A stretch of DNA of 34,915 nucleotides, taken from positions 1 through 34,915 of the forward strand of contig CAZCAS010000003.1 in assembly GCA_964496725.1 (NCBI GenBank), in the 5' to 3' direction. A program made the translations under genes and the position numbers. The notes beneath the pieces are model-generated. The model made no database searches. It was not told the origin of the DNA and saw only the letters and a list, made by a program, of their open reading frames with translations. The stretch is from JAZGHN01 sp964496725. GTDB lineage: Bacteria > Chloroflexota > Dehalococcoidia > Dehalococcoidales > E44-bin46. This document shows, in pieces, positions 25,947 through 32,891 of the stretch (positions are counted from its first letter, which is position 1; each line of letters starts with the position of its first letter).

Positions 25947-26600
25947 TTTCTGCACTACTACCTTAGCCAGATTACTAAGGTTCAGGAAGAGGAGCGCAAG
26001 CGTATTGCTCGTGACCTTCATGATGATACCAGTCAGACTCTTTATGCTCTTTCCCGCCAGTTGGACAATTTCACTCGCAATAATACGAAGCTGACGGCGG
26101 ATACTGCTTCATTTCTGGAAGGTTTGCGCGAGCAGCTGAATAGTAACTTGGAGGGAATACGTCGCTTTACTCAGGAGTTGCGCCCACCTATGTTAGACGA
26201 CCTGGGTCTCCTTGCCACGCTGCGATGGGGGGTTAGCGAACTTGAAAAACGGTCCGGGATGAAGGCAGAGTTAAGGGTGGTGGGGGGCGAGAGACGATTT
26301 TTAGCAGAGGTGGAGTTACTAATCTTCCGCATCGTTCAAGAAGCGTTGAGGAATGTTGAGAAGCATGCCCGGGCTTCGGAGGTAAAGGTCCAGGTAAAAT
26401 TTGGCAAGGACAAAACAGATGTCTCCATTCGTGATAATGGTAAGGGATTTGACTTGAAGGGTAGTTTGGCAGACTTGCCCCGTGCTGGTAAGCTGGGGCT
26501 CGCCGGAATGGAAGAGAGGGTTCGTCTGCTGAATGGCAAAATGGACATTAAATCCGAGCGGGGCAAGGGTACAAGGGTTATGATAGAAGTGCCGGTATGA
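25947..26600 (+). pseudogene. Second NarL-type histidine kinase, 5'-truncated, head to head with the first
   Basis: Plus-strand frame without a start: a stop (TAG, 25944-25946) is followed at once by a coiled linker YLSQITK and the HisKA_3 motif EEERKRIARDLHDDTSQTL, then ELRPPMLDDLGLLATLR and HATPase_c (RDNGKGFDL, KLGLAGMEERV). It ends normally with GTRVMIEVPV. By eye it is about half identical to the minus-strand kinase, so the two are paralogues, not one sequence copied as a palindrome. Everything upstream of the phosphoacceptor region has been lost at the same point where the other kinase is cut. The first ATG in the frame, at 26061, lies after the phosphoacceptor histidine, so a product from it would be inactive for autophosphorylation. 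Confidence 0.7.
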
Positions 26601-26650
26601 ATACCCGGCAGTTCTTGGAATTACACAAAGGGGATAGTTTATTAGCTTTA

Positions 26651-26689
26651 GTAGGCCGTACAGGTTTCGAACCTGTGACACTTTTGATT
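26651..26689 (-). tRNA. tRNA 3'-end fragment (pseudo-tRNA, possible attachment-site remnant)
   Basis: Read on the minus strand, AATCAAAAGTGTC leads into a perfect T arm, ACAGG-TTCGAAA-CCTGT (26676-26660), and ACGGCCTAC, which looks like acceptor 3' strand plus discriminator. There is no matching 5' acceptor strand (AGGCCGT) or D arm upstream. The piece runs from about the anticodon stem's 3' side to the tRNA end, exactly the portion usually duplicated when an element integrates at a tRNA gene. Isotype is uncertain. The rest of the 26601-26861 gap shows nothing recognised. Confidence 0.55.
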
Positions 26690-26861
26690 GAACATTTCTG
26701 ACTAAAGTGCGATTCTACCCAATGGACGATAACCCAGAATGTTGAGTAAAAACAGGGAAGATTAGTTCATCGCGTCACTCTTTCAACCATGGTTGGTAGA
26801 GTGCCTTCAAAAGAGCCACCTTGGAGATTCTCTAAGCCAAGAAGTTCCGAGTCTCTGTTGC

Positions 26862-28229
26862 TTAGAAGCCGCCTGAATATCTCATCACCAGCAGCAGGTG
26901 GCAGATGGCGATGACTATCAGCGTGGGGGGAACAGCGTAGTTCATGAATCTTCCCCAGGTCACCCGGTAGCCCGCCTTCTCGCTCATAGCGATGCTGACG
27001 ACATTAGCCGAGGCTCCGATAGGGGTGGCGTTACCACCGATGCAGGCGCCCAGAGCTAAGGACCAAGCCAAAGTAGATTGTGTCCCCCCGGTAACTTGGG
27101 ATAGATTGACTATCACCGGGACCATAATGGTGGTGAATGGGATGTTATCTACTATTGCCGAGGCAAAGGCGGAAACCCAGAGTACGATGATCATGGCGGT
27201 AGCCGGACTGCCTCCGGATACCCTGTTGATAAATTCGGCTAGCACCTGAAGAAGGCCGGTCTGCTCCAGCGCGGACGCGCATACAAAAAGCCCAAAGAAG
27301 AAAAGGAGCGTCTTCCAGTCTACACCTTTTATGAGCTCCAGTGCGCTTTTTCGGGCGGCGGCCAGCGTGGCCCCTGCGCCGATAAAGGCGACAGTGGCCA
27401 CAGTGAGCCCGGTCTGGAATTGGGTAACGAGTAGGGCCACCGTCATCGCGAAGATAGCCACTTCTACCTTGAACAGGTTGCGGTTAACAATGGCCTCCCC
27501 GGGCTCCGGGTACTGCACCGCGGCGATACTTGCCCCGGACTCTCCGCTGAGTCTTTCTCTGCGGAAGCGGAGGTAGAAGTAGCCCAGGACCACTGCCATA
27601 CCGACCCAAACGATAGGGGCGACATTGACCAGGAAGTCGTTGAAGTTATAGCCTAGGCTGGTGCCGATGATGATATTGGGTGGGTCGCCGATTAAGGTAG
27701 CCGTGCCCCCGACATTGGCGGCGCACACTTCGCCGATGATGAGAGGTATGGGGTCAACTTTGAGGAGTCGCGCAAGCTCAATGGTCACCGAACCCATAAA
27801 GAGCAGAACGGTAATGTTGTCAATGAACATAGATATCACTGCGGAAAGTAACATAAACAGAATGGTGATGGGGATGATGCGGTAGTTGACCATACGGGCG
27901 GCGGAGAGACACAGCCAGCGGAAGAAGCCCACCGCTCTCAGGCCCTCCACGATAACCATCATCCCGGCGATAAAGAAAATGGTCTGCCAGTTGACCCCGT
28001 GGGTCATGGCCGGCTCGTGACCGACCCAGAAAATGGGTCGACCAATCTCGGCAAAATTGAGAATGCCAATTGCCGTCTGCGGACTTCGCTCAATGCCGAG
28101 AAAGACAACGGTTATGGTGAGGAGGGCCCCAATCAGCGCTGGTATAAACCGGTGTACCTTGCCGGTTATGAGGGCGCTGAATACCCCGATGAAGATGGCG
28201 AGGGCGGCGATCTGGTTCAGACCAAGCAC
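26862..28229 (-). CDS. ArsB/NhaD-superfamily ion transporter
   Basis: 455 aa with about eleven hydrophobic segments. It carries the paired IT-superfamily signatures GGTATLIGDPPNIIIG (174-189) and, late, GGNATPIGASANVVSIAM, with FIDNIT (136-141) and IVDNIPFTT in the two inverted halves. Members move arsenite, Na+/H+ or organic anions; the DPPN and DN motifs fit NhaD/P-protein-like permeases, and ion specificity cannot be assigned. The start is GTG at 28229: an in-frame stop lies two codons before it, and the AAAGGAG upstream is unusually far (about 17 bases). It lies 48 bases after a universal stress gene and is probably transcribed with it behind the structured leader at 29.3-29.5 kb. Confidence 0.85.
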   Translation of the reverse strand: MLGLNQIAALAIFIGVFSALITGKVHRFIPALIGALLTITVVFLGIERSPQTAIGILNFAEIGRPIFWVGHEPAMTHGVNWQTIFFIAGMMVIVEGLRAVGFFRWLCLSAARMVNYRIIPITILFMLLSAVISMFIDNITVLLFMGSVTIELARLLKVDPIPLIIGEVCAANVGGTATLIGDPPNIIIGTSLGYNFNDFLVNVAPIVWVGMAVVLGYFYLRFRRERLSGESGASIAAVQYPEPGEAIVNRNLFKVEVAIFAMTVALLVTQFQTGLTVATVAFIGAGATLAAARKSALELIKGVDWKTLLFFFGLFVCASALEQTGLLQVLAEFINRVSGGSPATAMIIVLWVSAFASAIVDNIPFTTIMVPVIVNLSQVTGGTQSTLAWSLALGACIGGNATPIGASANVVSIAMSEKAGYRVTWGRFMNYAVPPTLIVIAICHLLLVMRYSGGF

Positions 28230-28277
28230 TATCTAGCGGCTTCTTTCTCCTTTGATTTAAGACCAGGGCATACTGAT

Positions 28278-29186
28278 TCACGCGGTCAATTCCGCCTTAC
28301 AGCTGGGCCACTCAGTGGTGGTGCGGCTGACCAGGAGGGCAACATTGCCAGCGTGCAGGATTTTGTCCGTTACGCTGCCGAAGACCCACCGTCCGGCGCC
28401 AGTTCTGCCGTGACTGGATACAGCGATAAGGTCTACGCCGTTATGCTCTGCGTACTTCATAATCTGGTTGGCGGCATCCCCAAAGATGACCTCACTCCTG
28501 ACGTTCAGACCATCGTCCTTAAGTGGCTGGGCGACGCTGTCCAGGTAACTCATCAGCGCCTTCCTGACCGATTCGTCCTCGCGGATGCTGTAAGAGATGC
28601 CGGTGGCGCCCACCGTGCTTACCGGCTCAAAAACCTCTATCAAGACTATCTCGGCGGTCATCTTCTTTGCCAGCGCCACGGCATAACAGAGCGCCGCTTC
28701 CCCGGTCTTGGAGCCGTCCAGAGGTACCAAAATCCTGCGAATGAGGTTTCTTTGTTCTAGGGCCGTCTCTCTGGCTCGTTCTCTAATGAGCAACACCGGT
28801 CTGTCCGTTGCCCGCAGTACCTTGGCGGCGATGTTTCCCAGCAGCCAGGGGCCTTCCCCGGAGGAGCCGTGGCTAGCGAGGAGTATCAAGTCTATATTCT
28901 TTTCTGTGGCGCTCTTCAGTATCTGGTCGGCGGGTCTACCAGTGAGCACGTCACTCTGCACCGCCACCGTCTCACGCGTTCCCCATCCGTCAAGCTGGAG
29001 CCGCAGCTTCCTCGTGGCGTGCTTCAGGTAAGTGCGGTAGAGGTGGTTGGTGTCGGGGGCGACGGACTCAGACACGGTGACTAGGATGACTTCGGAGCCG
29101 AACCTTGAGGCCAATTCGGCGCTGTAGGGGAGCACCATCTCGGCGGTCTTAGAGCCATCAAGGGGCACCAGTATTCTTGCAAACAT
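28278..29186 (-). CDS. Tandem universal stress protein (two UspA domains)
   Basis: 302 aa in two Usp repeats, about 1-150 and 155-302, both starting ILVPLDGSKT. The second has the nucleotide loop SSHGRTGAGRWVFGS, close to the ATP-binding G-2x-G-9x-G(S/T) pattern; the first has ASHGSSGEGPWLLGN, where the last Ser/Thr is Asn, so ATP binding may be restricted to the second domain. Usp proteins commonly sit beside ion transporters and modulate them. Here the transporter gene follows directly. AGGAG stands about 11 bases before the ATG at 29186, and the start codon comes immediately after a TAG of an overlapping-leader frame. Confidence 0.9.
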   Translation of the reverse strand: MFARILVPLDGSKTAEMVLPYSAELASRFGSEVILVTVSESVAPDTNHLYRTYLKHATRKLRLQLDGWGTRETVAVQSDVLTGRPADQILKSATEKNIDLILLASHGSSGEGPWLLGNIAAKVLRATDRPVLLIRERARETALEQRNLIRRILVPLDGSKTGEAALCYAVALAKKMTAEIVLIEVFEPVSTVGATGISYSIREDESVRKALMSYLDSVAQPLKDDGLNVRSEVIFGDAANQIMKYAEHNGVDLIAVSSHGRTGAGRWVFGSVTDKILHAGNVALLVSRTTTEWPSCKAELTA

Positions 29187-29217
29187 CTAGCGATATCTCC
29201 TGCGATGTCTATCGTGC

Positions 29218-29373
29218 CTATGACTTGCGTTTGTCAAAGTCGCCCAAGTCAAACTCATTGATAAAGCCTAGAAGGGGGAGAATCTCTTCTTCTCCTTGTT
29301 GCTCACTCTCCGGCATCTGTCCAGGTTTTGAAGGTAGCGGCCGGCATCCTTTTTTCCCGAAATAATCACTCAT
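29218..29373 (-). CDS. Putative 51-residue small protein upstream of the stress protein
   Basis: An ATG at 29373 opens a frame of 51 codons that starts MSDYFGKKGCRPLPSKPG, becomes acidic (ESEQQGEEE), and ends GFINEFDLGDFDKRKS before TAG at 29220-29218. Codon choice resembles the neighbours and composition is protein-like, but I recognise no family, membrane segment or metal motif. There is no good Shine-Dalgarno sequence, and the ATG lies inside one arm of a long predicted stem, so translation may be controlled by leader folding. It ends 31 bases before the stress-protein start, suggesting coupling. It may also be a chance frame. Confidence 0.42.
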   Translation of the reverse strand: MSDYFGKKGCRPLPSKPGQMPESEQQGEEEILPLLGFINEFDLGDFDKRKS

Positions 29374-29459
29374 CTATGGTTCATCGGGCTTACGCGGATA
29401 CTTCAATTCCGGCGTGGTGACTTACTCACCTCATAGATGTGATTATCGCATCCCTACCT
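29332..29459 (-). ncRNA. Structured leader RNA, candidate riboswitch or translational switch
   Basis: Nested helices can be drawn on the minus strand: P1 AGGTAG (29459-29454) with CTACCT (29337-29332); P2 ATAATCACATCTATG (29446-29432) with the 17-base strand 29378-29362, 15 pairs and a 2-base bulge; P3 GGTGA-GTAAG-TCACC (29430-29416); and a small CGGA/TCCG helix within P2. The start codon of the 51-codon frame lies inside P2. It precedes a stress protein and ion transporter, so an ion-responsive RNA (Na+ or Li+ classes are known upstream of such genes) is possible, but I cannot match a class consensus from memory with confidence. Confidence 0.5.
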
Positions 29460-29519
29460 AGCTACTTAGTTGGCACGAAACAAAAAAAGTGTTATATTCG
29501 GTAAATTTTGATTACATTA

Positions 29520-29548
29520 GTAATATCACATCAATGATGGGGTGTCAA
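29520..29548 (-). promoter_or_regulatory. Predicted promoter of the stress protein-transporter operon
   Basis: Minus strand TTGACA (29548-29543), 17-base spacer, TATTAC (29525-29520). Start near 29513, giving a leader of roughly 325 bases before the stress-protein ATG and about 140 before the 51-codon frame. The rest of the 29187-29633 gap is covered by that leader. -35 is again inside GCTATTGACA. Confidence 0.6.
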
Positions 29549-29633
29549 TAGCGAGCAATGAAATAGGGCCGGCGGACAAAGTGGGGGGCAGCCTTATTGA
29601 ATATAAATCATCTGAAGTTTCAGGGGCAGAAGT

Positions 29634-29909
29634 TCAATAGTGACGTAGCCGCCGAATCTCGTAGACCGCCCAATGTTCAGGGTCAGGACAGGAGACATAG
29701 GTAATGTCTTTATCCTTGTCCCACGGATGTTTGCCACCAAGGCGAAAGGTCCGAATGGCAGGAGCTACCGAGTTATACGCGCCGGCGCACATCCCAATAG
29801 GTGTTTTCCCATCCTCGATAAGCCAGCTATCTCCCACCTTGAATCCTTGAGGACATTCACCTTTGGTTATGGAATGCACAGTCACCTTGACTTTATAGGG
29901 TACAGGCAT
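29634..29909 (-). CDS. TIGR04076 family protein
   Basis: 91 aa. It follows the pattern of the TIGR04076 family: YKVKVTVHSITKGECPQGFKVGDSW, then PIGMCAGAYNSVAPAIRTFRLGG, then VSCPDPEHWAVYEIRR at the C-terminus. Cysteines at about 19, 41 and 74 recur in family members and could bind a metal or act in redox chemistry; the function of the family is unknown to me. The ATG at 29909 follows GGGAGGTG. It lies 32 bases downstream of the CMD-like gene and the two are probably co-transcribed from the divergent promoter opposite marR. Confidence 0.85.
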   Translation of the reverse strand: MPVPYKVKVTVHSITKGECPQGFKVGDSWLIEDGKTPIGMCAGAYNSVAPAIRTFRLGGKHPWDKDKDITYVSCPDPEHWAVYEIRRLRHY

Positions 29910-29941
29910 AATACACCTCCCTTACAATATTGATTGTCACC

Positions 29942-30241
29942 TTACTTGTCGAAGGCAGCCAATCCTGCTACCAATCCAGGAACACCAGAGCCGAGGAAAG
30001 CCAGACGGATTGTCTCGATTATTTCCTCCTCAGTGGCACCTAGTGACCTTGCTCTTGCCACCAAAGCCTTCACTCCTTCAGGATGGCTGCCTGCTGCATC
30101 AAGGGCTAAAGTAATCAGGGCCTTGGTCTTCTGATCGAGGGCACCGGCTGCTTGAGCTTTGCTCATTATCGCATTTACTAAGTCAAAGAACTCCGGGTCA
30201 TGCCCTCTAAGCTTCTCCATAAAGTTAGGTCTGTATGCCAT
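29942..30241 (-). CDS. Carboxymuconolactone decarboxylase-like protein without the redox cysteines
   Basis: 99 aa of the CMD/AhpD-like all-helical fold: FFDLVNAIMSKAQAAGALDQKTKALITLALDAA, then the second helix pair VKALVARARSLGATEEEIIETIRLAF. AhpD-type members carry a C-x2-C-x3-H motif for peroxide or disulfide chemistry; here that place reads SHPEGVKALV and the protein has no cysteine at all, so classic AhpD peroxidase activity is not expected. The ATG at 30241 follows GGAGGTGAGAG. Divergent from marR, with a shared palindromic promoter region between, which suggests MarR control. Confidence 0.85.
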   Translation of the reverse strand: MAYRPNFMEKLRGHDPEFFDLVNAIMSKAQAAGALDQKTKALITLALDAAGSHPEGVKALVARARSLGATEEEIIETIRLAFLGSGVPGLVAGLAAFDK

Positions 30242-30341
30242 CTCTCACCTCCACTATGGATTTATCAATCATCTAATTAAGCTCCGAAGAAATACACACT
30301 GACGATGGTCGGAGTGTCGATAGCAGCCCATGGCTGAACAC

Positions 30342-30383
30342 GCTATTGACATTTTAATCAAACTAAGTTAAACTGTCAATAGC
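30342..30383. promoter_or_regulatory. 42-bp near-perfect palindrome acting as overlapping divergent promoters and likely MarR operator
   Basis: GCTATTGACATTTTAA (30342-30357) and TTAAACTGTCAATAGC (30368-30383) are inverted repeats matching at 15 of 16 positions around a 10-base spacer. Each arm supplies TTGACA for one direction: plus strand TTGACA (30346-30351), 17 bases, TAAACT (30369-30374) toward marR; minus strand TTGACA (30379-30374), 17 bases, TAAAAT (30356-30351) toward the CMD-like gene. A dimer bound here would cover both promoters at once. Confidence 0.7.
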
Positions 30384-30407
30384 ACCTTAACTAATAAAGG
30401 TTACTTG

Positions 30408-30857
30408 ATGAGTGAGAAAGAAGCAGTAATAAACGAGGTTATCAAGCTACAGCGACGGGTAAACCGGACTCTGAGGCAGTATACTCCCAATGCTTGGATG
30501 GATTTGAATCTTACCATCGCCCAGCTTAAGAGCCTGTTTTTCATCGCCGAGGAAGGGAGTACTAACTTCAGAAGGCTGGCAGCAGCACTGGGGGTTACCC
30601 CATCCAACATGACCGGCATTGTTGACCGGCTGGTCAAGCAAGGGCTGGTGAGCCGCCAGGAGAGCCCTGAAGACCGCCGCATGCTGCTCTTGGAGACCAC
30701 AGACAAAGGGAGAGCGCTGCTCGCTAAACTTAGAGAAAGCCGAATAACCCGTTTGTCCGATATCTTAGCACAATTAAGCCTGGCAGAACTTTCCGCTCTG
30801 GCTCAAGGTTTTGCCGCATTGGCAAGAGCGGCCGGGGGCAAGAAGGAGAAATTATAG
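30408..30857 (+). CDS. MarR-family transcriptional regulator
   Basis: 149 aa from ATG 30408 (AAAGG 7 bases upstream; a TTG one codon earlier is ignored). Winged helix at about 53-98: NFRRLAAALGVTPSNMTGIVDRLVKQGLV, followed by the diagnostic wing ESPEDRRMLLLETTDKG. MarR dimers typically repress neighbouring efflux or detoxification genes and release DNA on binding a small phenolic or other ligand. It is followed after 2 bases by the ABC ATPase gene and so probably controls the ABC exporter, itself, and the divergent CMD-TIGR04076 pair through the 42-bp palindrome. Confidence 0.92.
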   Translation: MSEKEAVINEVIKLQRRVNRTLRQYTPNAWMDLNLTIAQLKSLFFIAEEGSTNFRRLAAALGVTPSNMTGIVDRLVKQGLVSRQESPEDRRMLLLETTDKGRALLAKLRESRITRLSDILAQLSLAELSALAQGFAALARAAGGKKEKL

Positions 30858-30859
30858 AG

Positions 30860-31837
30860 ATGGCCATAATAGAAGTTGAGGAGTTGTCCAAGAATTTCGG
30901 GCAGCTAGTCGCTGTTGACAAGGTTTCCTTTCAGGTAGCTGAGGGGGAAATATTCGGTTTTCTGGGGCCAAACGGGGCAGGTAAAACGACCACCATCAGC
31001 ATGCTCTGCACCCTACTCAAACCCAGTGGGGGTAGGGCGATGGTCAATGGATACGATGTAGCCAGACAGCGCAGTGAGGTGCGGCGATCCATCGGGCTTG
31101 TCTTTCAGGACCCTACCCTCGACGAGTATCTGACTGCGGAACAAAACTTACGCTTCCACGCATATGCTTACAAAGTTCCCAGGGAGGGGAGGGAGAAGCG
31201 TATTGGCGAACTGCTGAAGCTGGTTGAATTGTCTGACCGCCGTAAGAACAAGGTGCGCACCTTTTCCGGGGGAATGAAAAGAAGGCTGGAAATAGCGCGG
31301 GGCTTACTGCATAGCCCGCGAGTCCTCTTTTTAGATGAGCCTACGCTGGGCTTAGACCCCCAGACTCGTCGCCACATCTGGGACCATATCTTGGCCCTGC
31401 GCAGACGCCATAATCTGACCATCTTCCTAACAACCCACTATATGGACGAAGCAGAGAACTGCGACCGCATAACTATTATAGATCACGGGCATATCATCGC
31501 CCTGGACACACCGGACAAACTCAAGGATTCGCTGGGTGGCGACATCGTAACGCTAAAAGCCGCGGATAATAGTGCCGCAGCGCTTGAGCTCAAGGAGAAG
31601 TACGATTTATCAGTCAAAATTCAGAATGGGATGATTACCCTGAATATCCCTCAAGGCGAGAAGTTCCTGCCCAAACTGATGCGTGGCTTTCAGACACCTC
31701 TCCTTTCGATAGGTGTACGCAGGCCCACCCTTGACGATGTATTTCTAGAACTAACCGGTCGCGCTATTCGCGAGGAAGAAGCAGGCTCAAAGGAACAGAT
31801 GAAGGCAATGGCAAGGAGAAGGAGGGGCAGGAGGTAA
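30860..31837 (+). CDS. ABC transporter ATP-binding protein, DrrA-like exporter
   Basis: 325 aa. Walker A GPNGAGKTT (36-44), Q-loop Q83, signature FSGGMKRRLE (135-144), Walker B VLFLDE (155-160) and H-loop H193 are all intact. The domain after about 230 with TLDDVFLELTGR is typical of the daunorubicin resistance (DrrA/CcmA) group, which power drug or lipid exporters with a separate permease. The tail is rich in Arg and Lys. It starts 2 bases after marR and ends 3 bases before the permease gene, so one operon with translational coupling is likely. The exported substrate is unknown. Confidence 0.95.
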   Translation: MAIIEVEELSKNFGQLVAVDKVSFQVAEGEIFGFLGPNGAGKTTTISMLCTLLKPSGGRAMVNGYDVARQRSEVRRSIGLVFQDPTLDEYLTAEQNLRFHAYAYKVPREGREKRIGELLKLVELSDRRKNKVRTFSGGMKRRLEIARGLLHSPRVLFLDEPTLGLDPQTRRHIWDHILALRRRHNLTIFLTTHYMDEAENCDRITIIDHGHIIALDTPDKLKDSLGGDIVTLKAADNSAAALELKEKYDLSVKIQNGMITLNIPQGEKFLPKLMRGFQTPLLSIGVRRPTLDDVFLELTGRAIREEEAGSKEQMKAMARRRRGRR

Positions 31838-31840
31838 TCT

Positions 31841-32641
31841 ATGGAAGAAGTTTTTCGCGGAATGTGGGTTGTAGCATACCGGGAATTGCTCAGGTTCGTT
31901 CAGGAGCGCTCTCGCATGGTTTCTTCCTTTGCCATGCCGCTGCTGTTCCTGGTCATCTTCGGCGCCGGCTTTAATCGCCTCATAGGGGCAGTGACACCTG
32001 GAGTTGACTTCATCCAGTTCATGTACCCTGGCATCATTGCCATGACCGTACTAATGAACTCGGTAATGTCAGGCTTGTCTGTAGTTTGGGACCGTGAGTT
32101 TGGATTCTTGAAAGAGATTCTGGTAGCCCCGATTGGGCGAAGCGGAATTGTACTGGGTAAGGCAGTCGGCAGCGCCGTAGTGGCTGTCATGCAGGGAGCT
32201 ATCTTGCTTGCGCTGGCACCAATACTCAGGGTTTCTCTCAGCATGATGCTGGTAGCCAAGCTGATACCAATGCTGATTATTGTATCCGTATCCCTTTCCG
32301 GCTTAGGCATCATAATAGCTTCACGTATGCGGTCTCAGCAAGGATTTGGGATGGTTATCCAGCTTATCATCTTCCCGCTCATATTTCTATCCGGGGTGTT
32401 CTTCCCGGTGAATAATGTGCCTGGCTGGATGGAAATTATCTCAAGAATTAACCCGCTAACCTATGGTGTCGACGCCATTCGTCAGCTCTTCCTCGGCGGC
32501 GTTGCCAAAGAGGGGGGTTATGTCCTTGGTCTCACCATCTTTGGGCACACTATGACCATACTTCAGGAGATGCTGATAGTGGCAACCTTTGGCATCGCGT
32601 TGCTGTCAATTGCAGCATGGTCTTTCGGCAGACAGGAATAG
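31841..32641 (+). CDS. ABC-2 type transporter permease, DrrB-like
   Basis: 266 aa with six predicted membrane segments (about 23-45, 56-78, 103-125, 138-158, 168-190, 235-256). The segment PLIFLSGVFFPVNNVPGWMEIISRINPLTYGVDAIRQ is the conserved ABC-2 permease signature region. It pairs with the ATPase encoded 3 bases upstream to form a half-and-half exporter, probably homodimeric. Nothing in sequence defines the substrate; linkage to a MarR regulator points to a toxic small molecule. Confidence 0.93.
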   Translation: MEEVFRGMWVVAYRELLRFVQERSRMVSSFAMPLLFLVIFGAGFNRLIGAVTPGVDFIQFMYPGIIAMTVLMNSVMSGLSVVWDREFGFLKEILVAPIGRSGIVLGKAVGSAVVAVMQGAILLALAPILRVSLSMMLVAKLIPMLIIVSVSLSGLGIIIASRMRSQQGFGMVIQLIIFPLIFLSGVFFPVNNVPGWMEIISRINPLTYGVDAIRQLFLGGVAKEGGYVLGLTIFGHTMTILQEMLIVATFGIALLSIAAWSFGRQE

Positions 32642-32891
32642 CACCTTGCTGCTAGATTACTCACCTTGGCAACAGTGACACAGGAGGACTTCGAGCTTGT
32701 TATTCGATGATTGGAAATCAGAGCAGAATAAAAGCTGCCAAACCAGTGGAGTTTGCCAGGTAATGCTGTGAAACTAACCATGTGTAGGCTAAACTGATAC
32801 CAAGCAAAGCAGGTAGTGTCTCATTGTAAGTAGTACTAAAAATGAGGGCAGCCCAAAGCCCGCGATTAAGAAGGTATTTCCTGCCTTAGCG

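Noticed and set aside
25098..26600. Hairpin-type (self-palindromic) amplification artefact
   Set aside because: The two kinase halves are only about half identical at protein level, so they are not inverted copies of the same molecule.
26651..26689. Complete functional tRNA
   Set aside because: No D arm or 5' acceptor strand complementary to ACGGCCT was found upstream.
27999..28760. 253-codon plus-strand open frame
   Set aside because: It runs antisense across the transporter and stress-protein genes, has no family-like motifs, and both opposite frames are clearly coding.
32642..32864. Small genes in the ABC-MFS gap
   Set aside because: A TTG-led 24-codon frame after AGGAGG (near 32682) exists but is too short and unremarkable to support.
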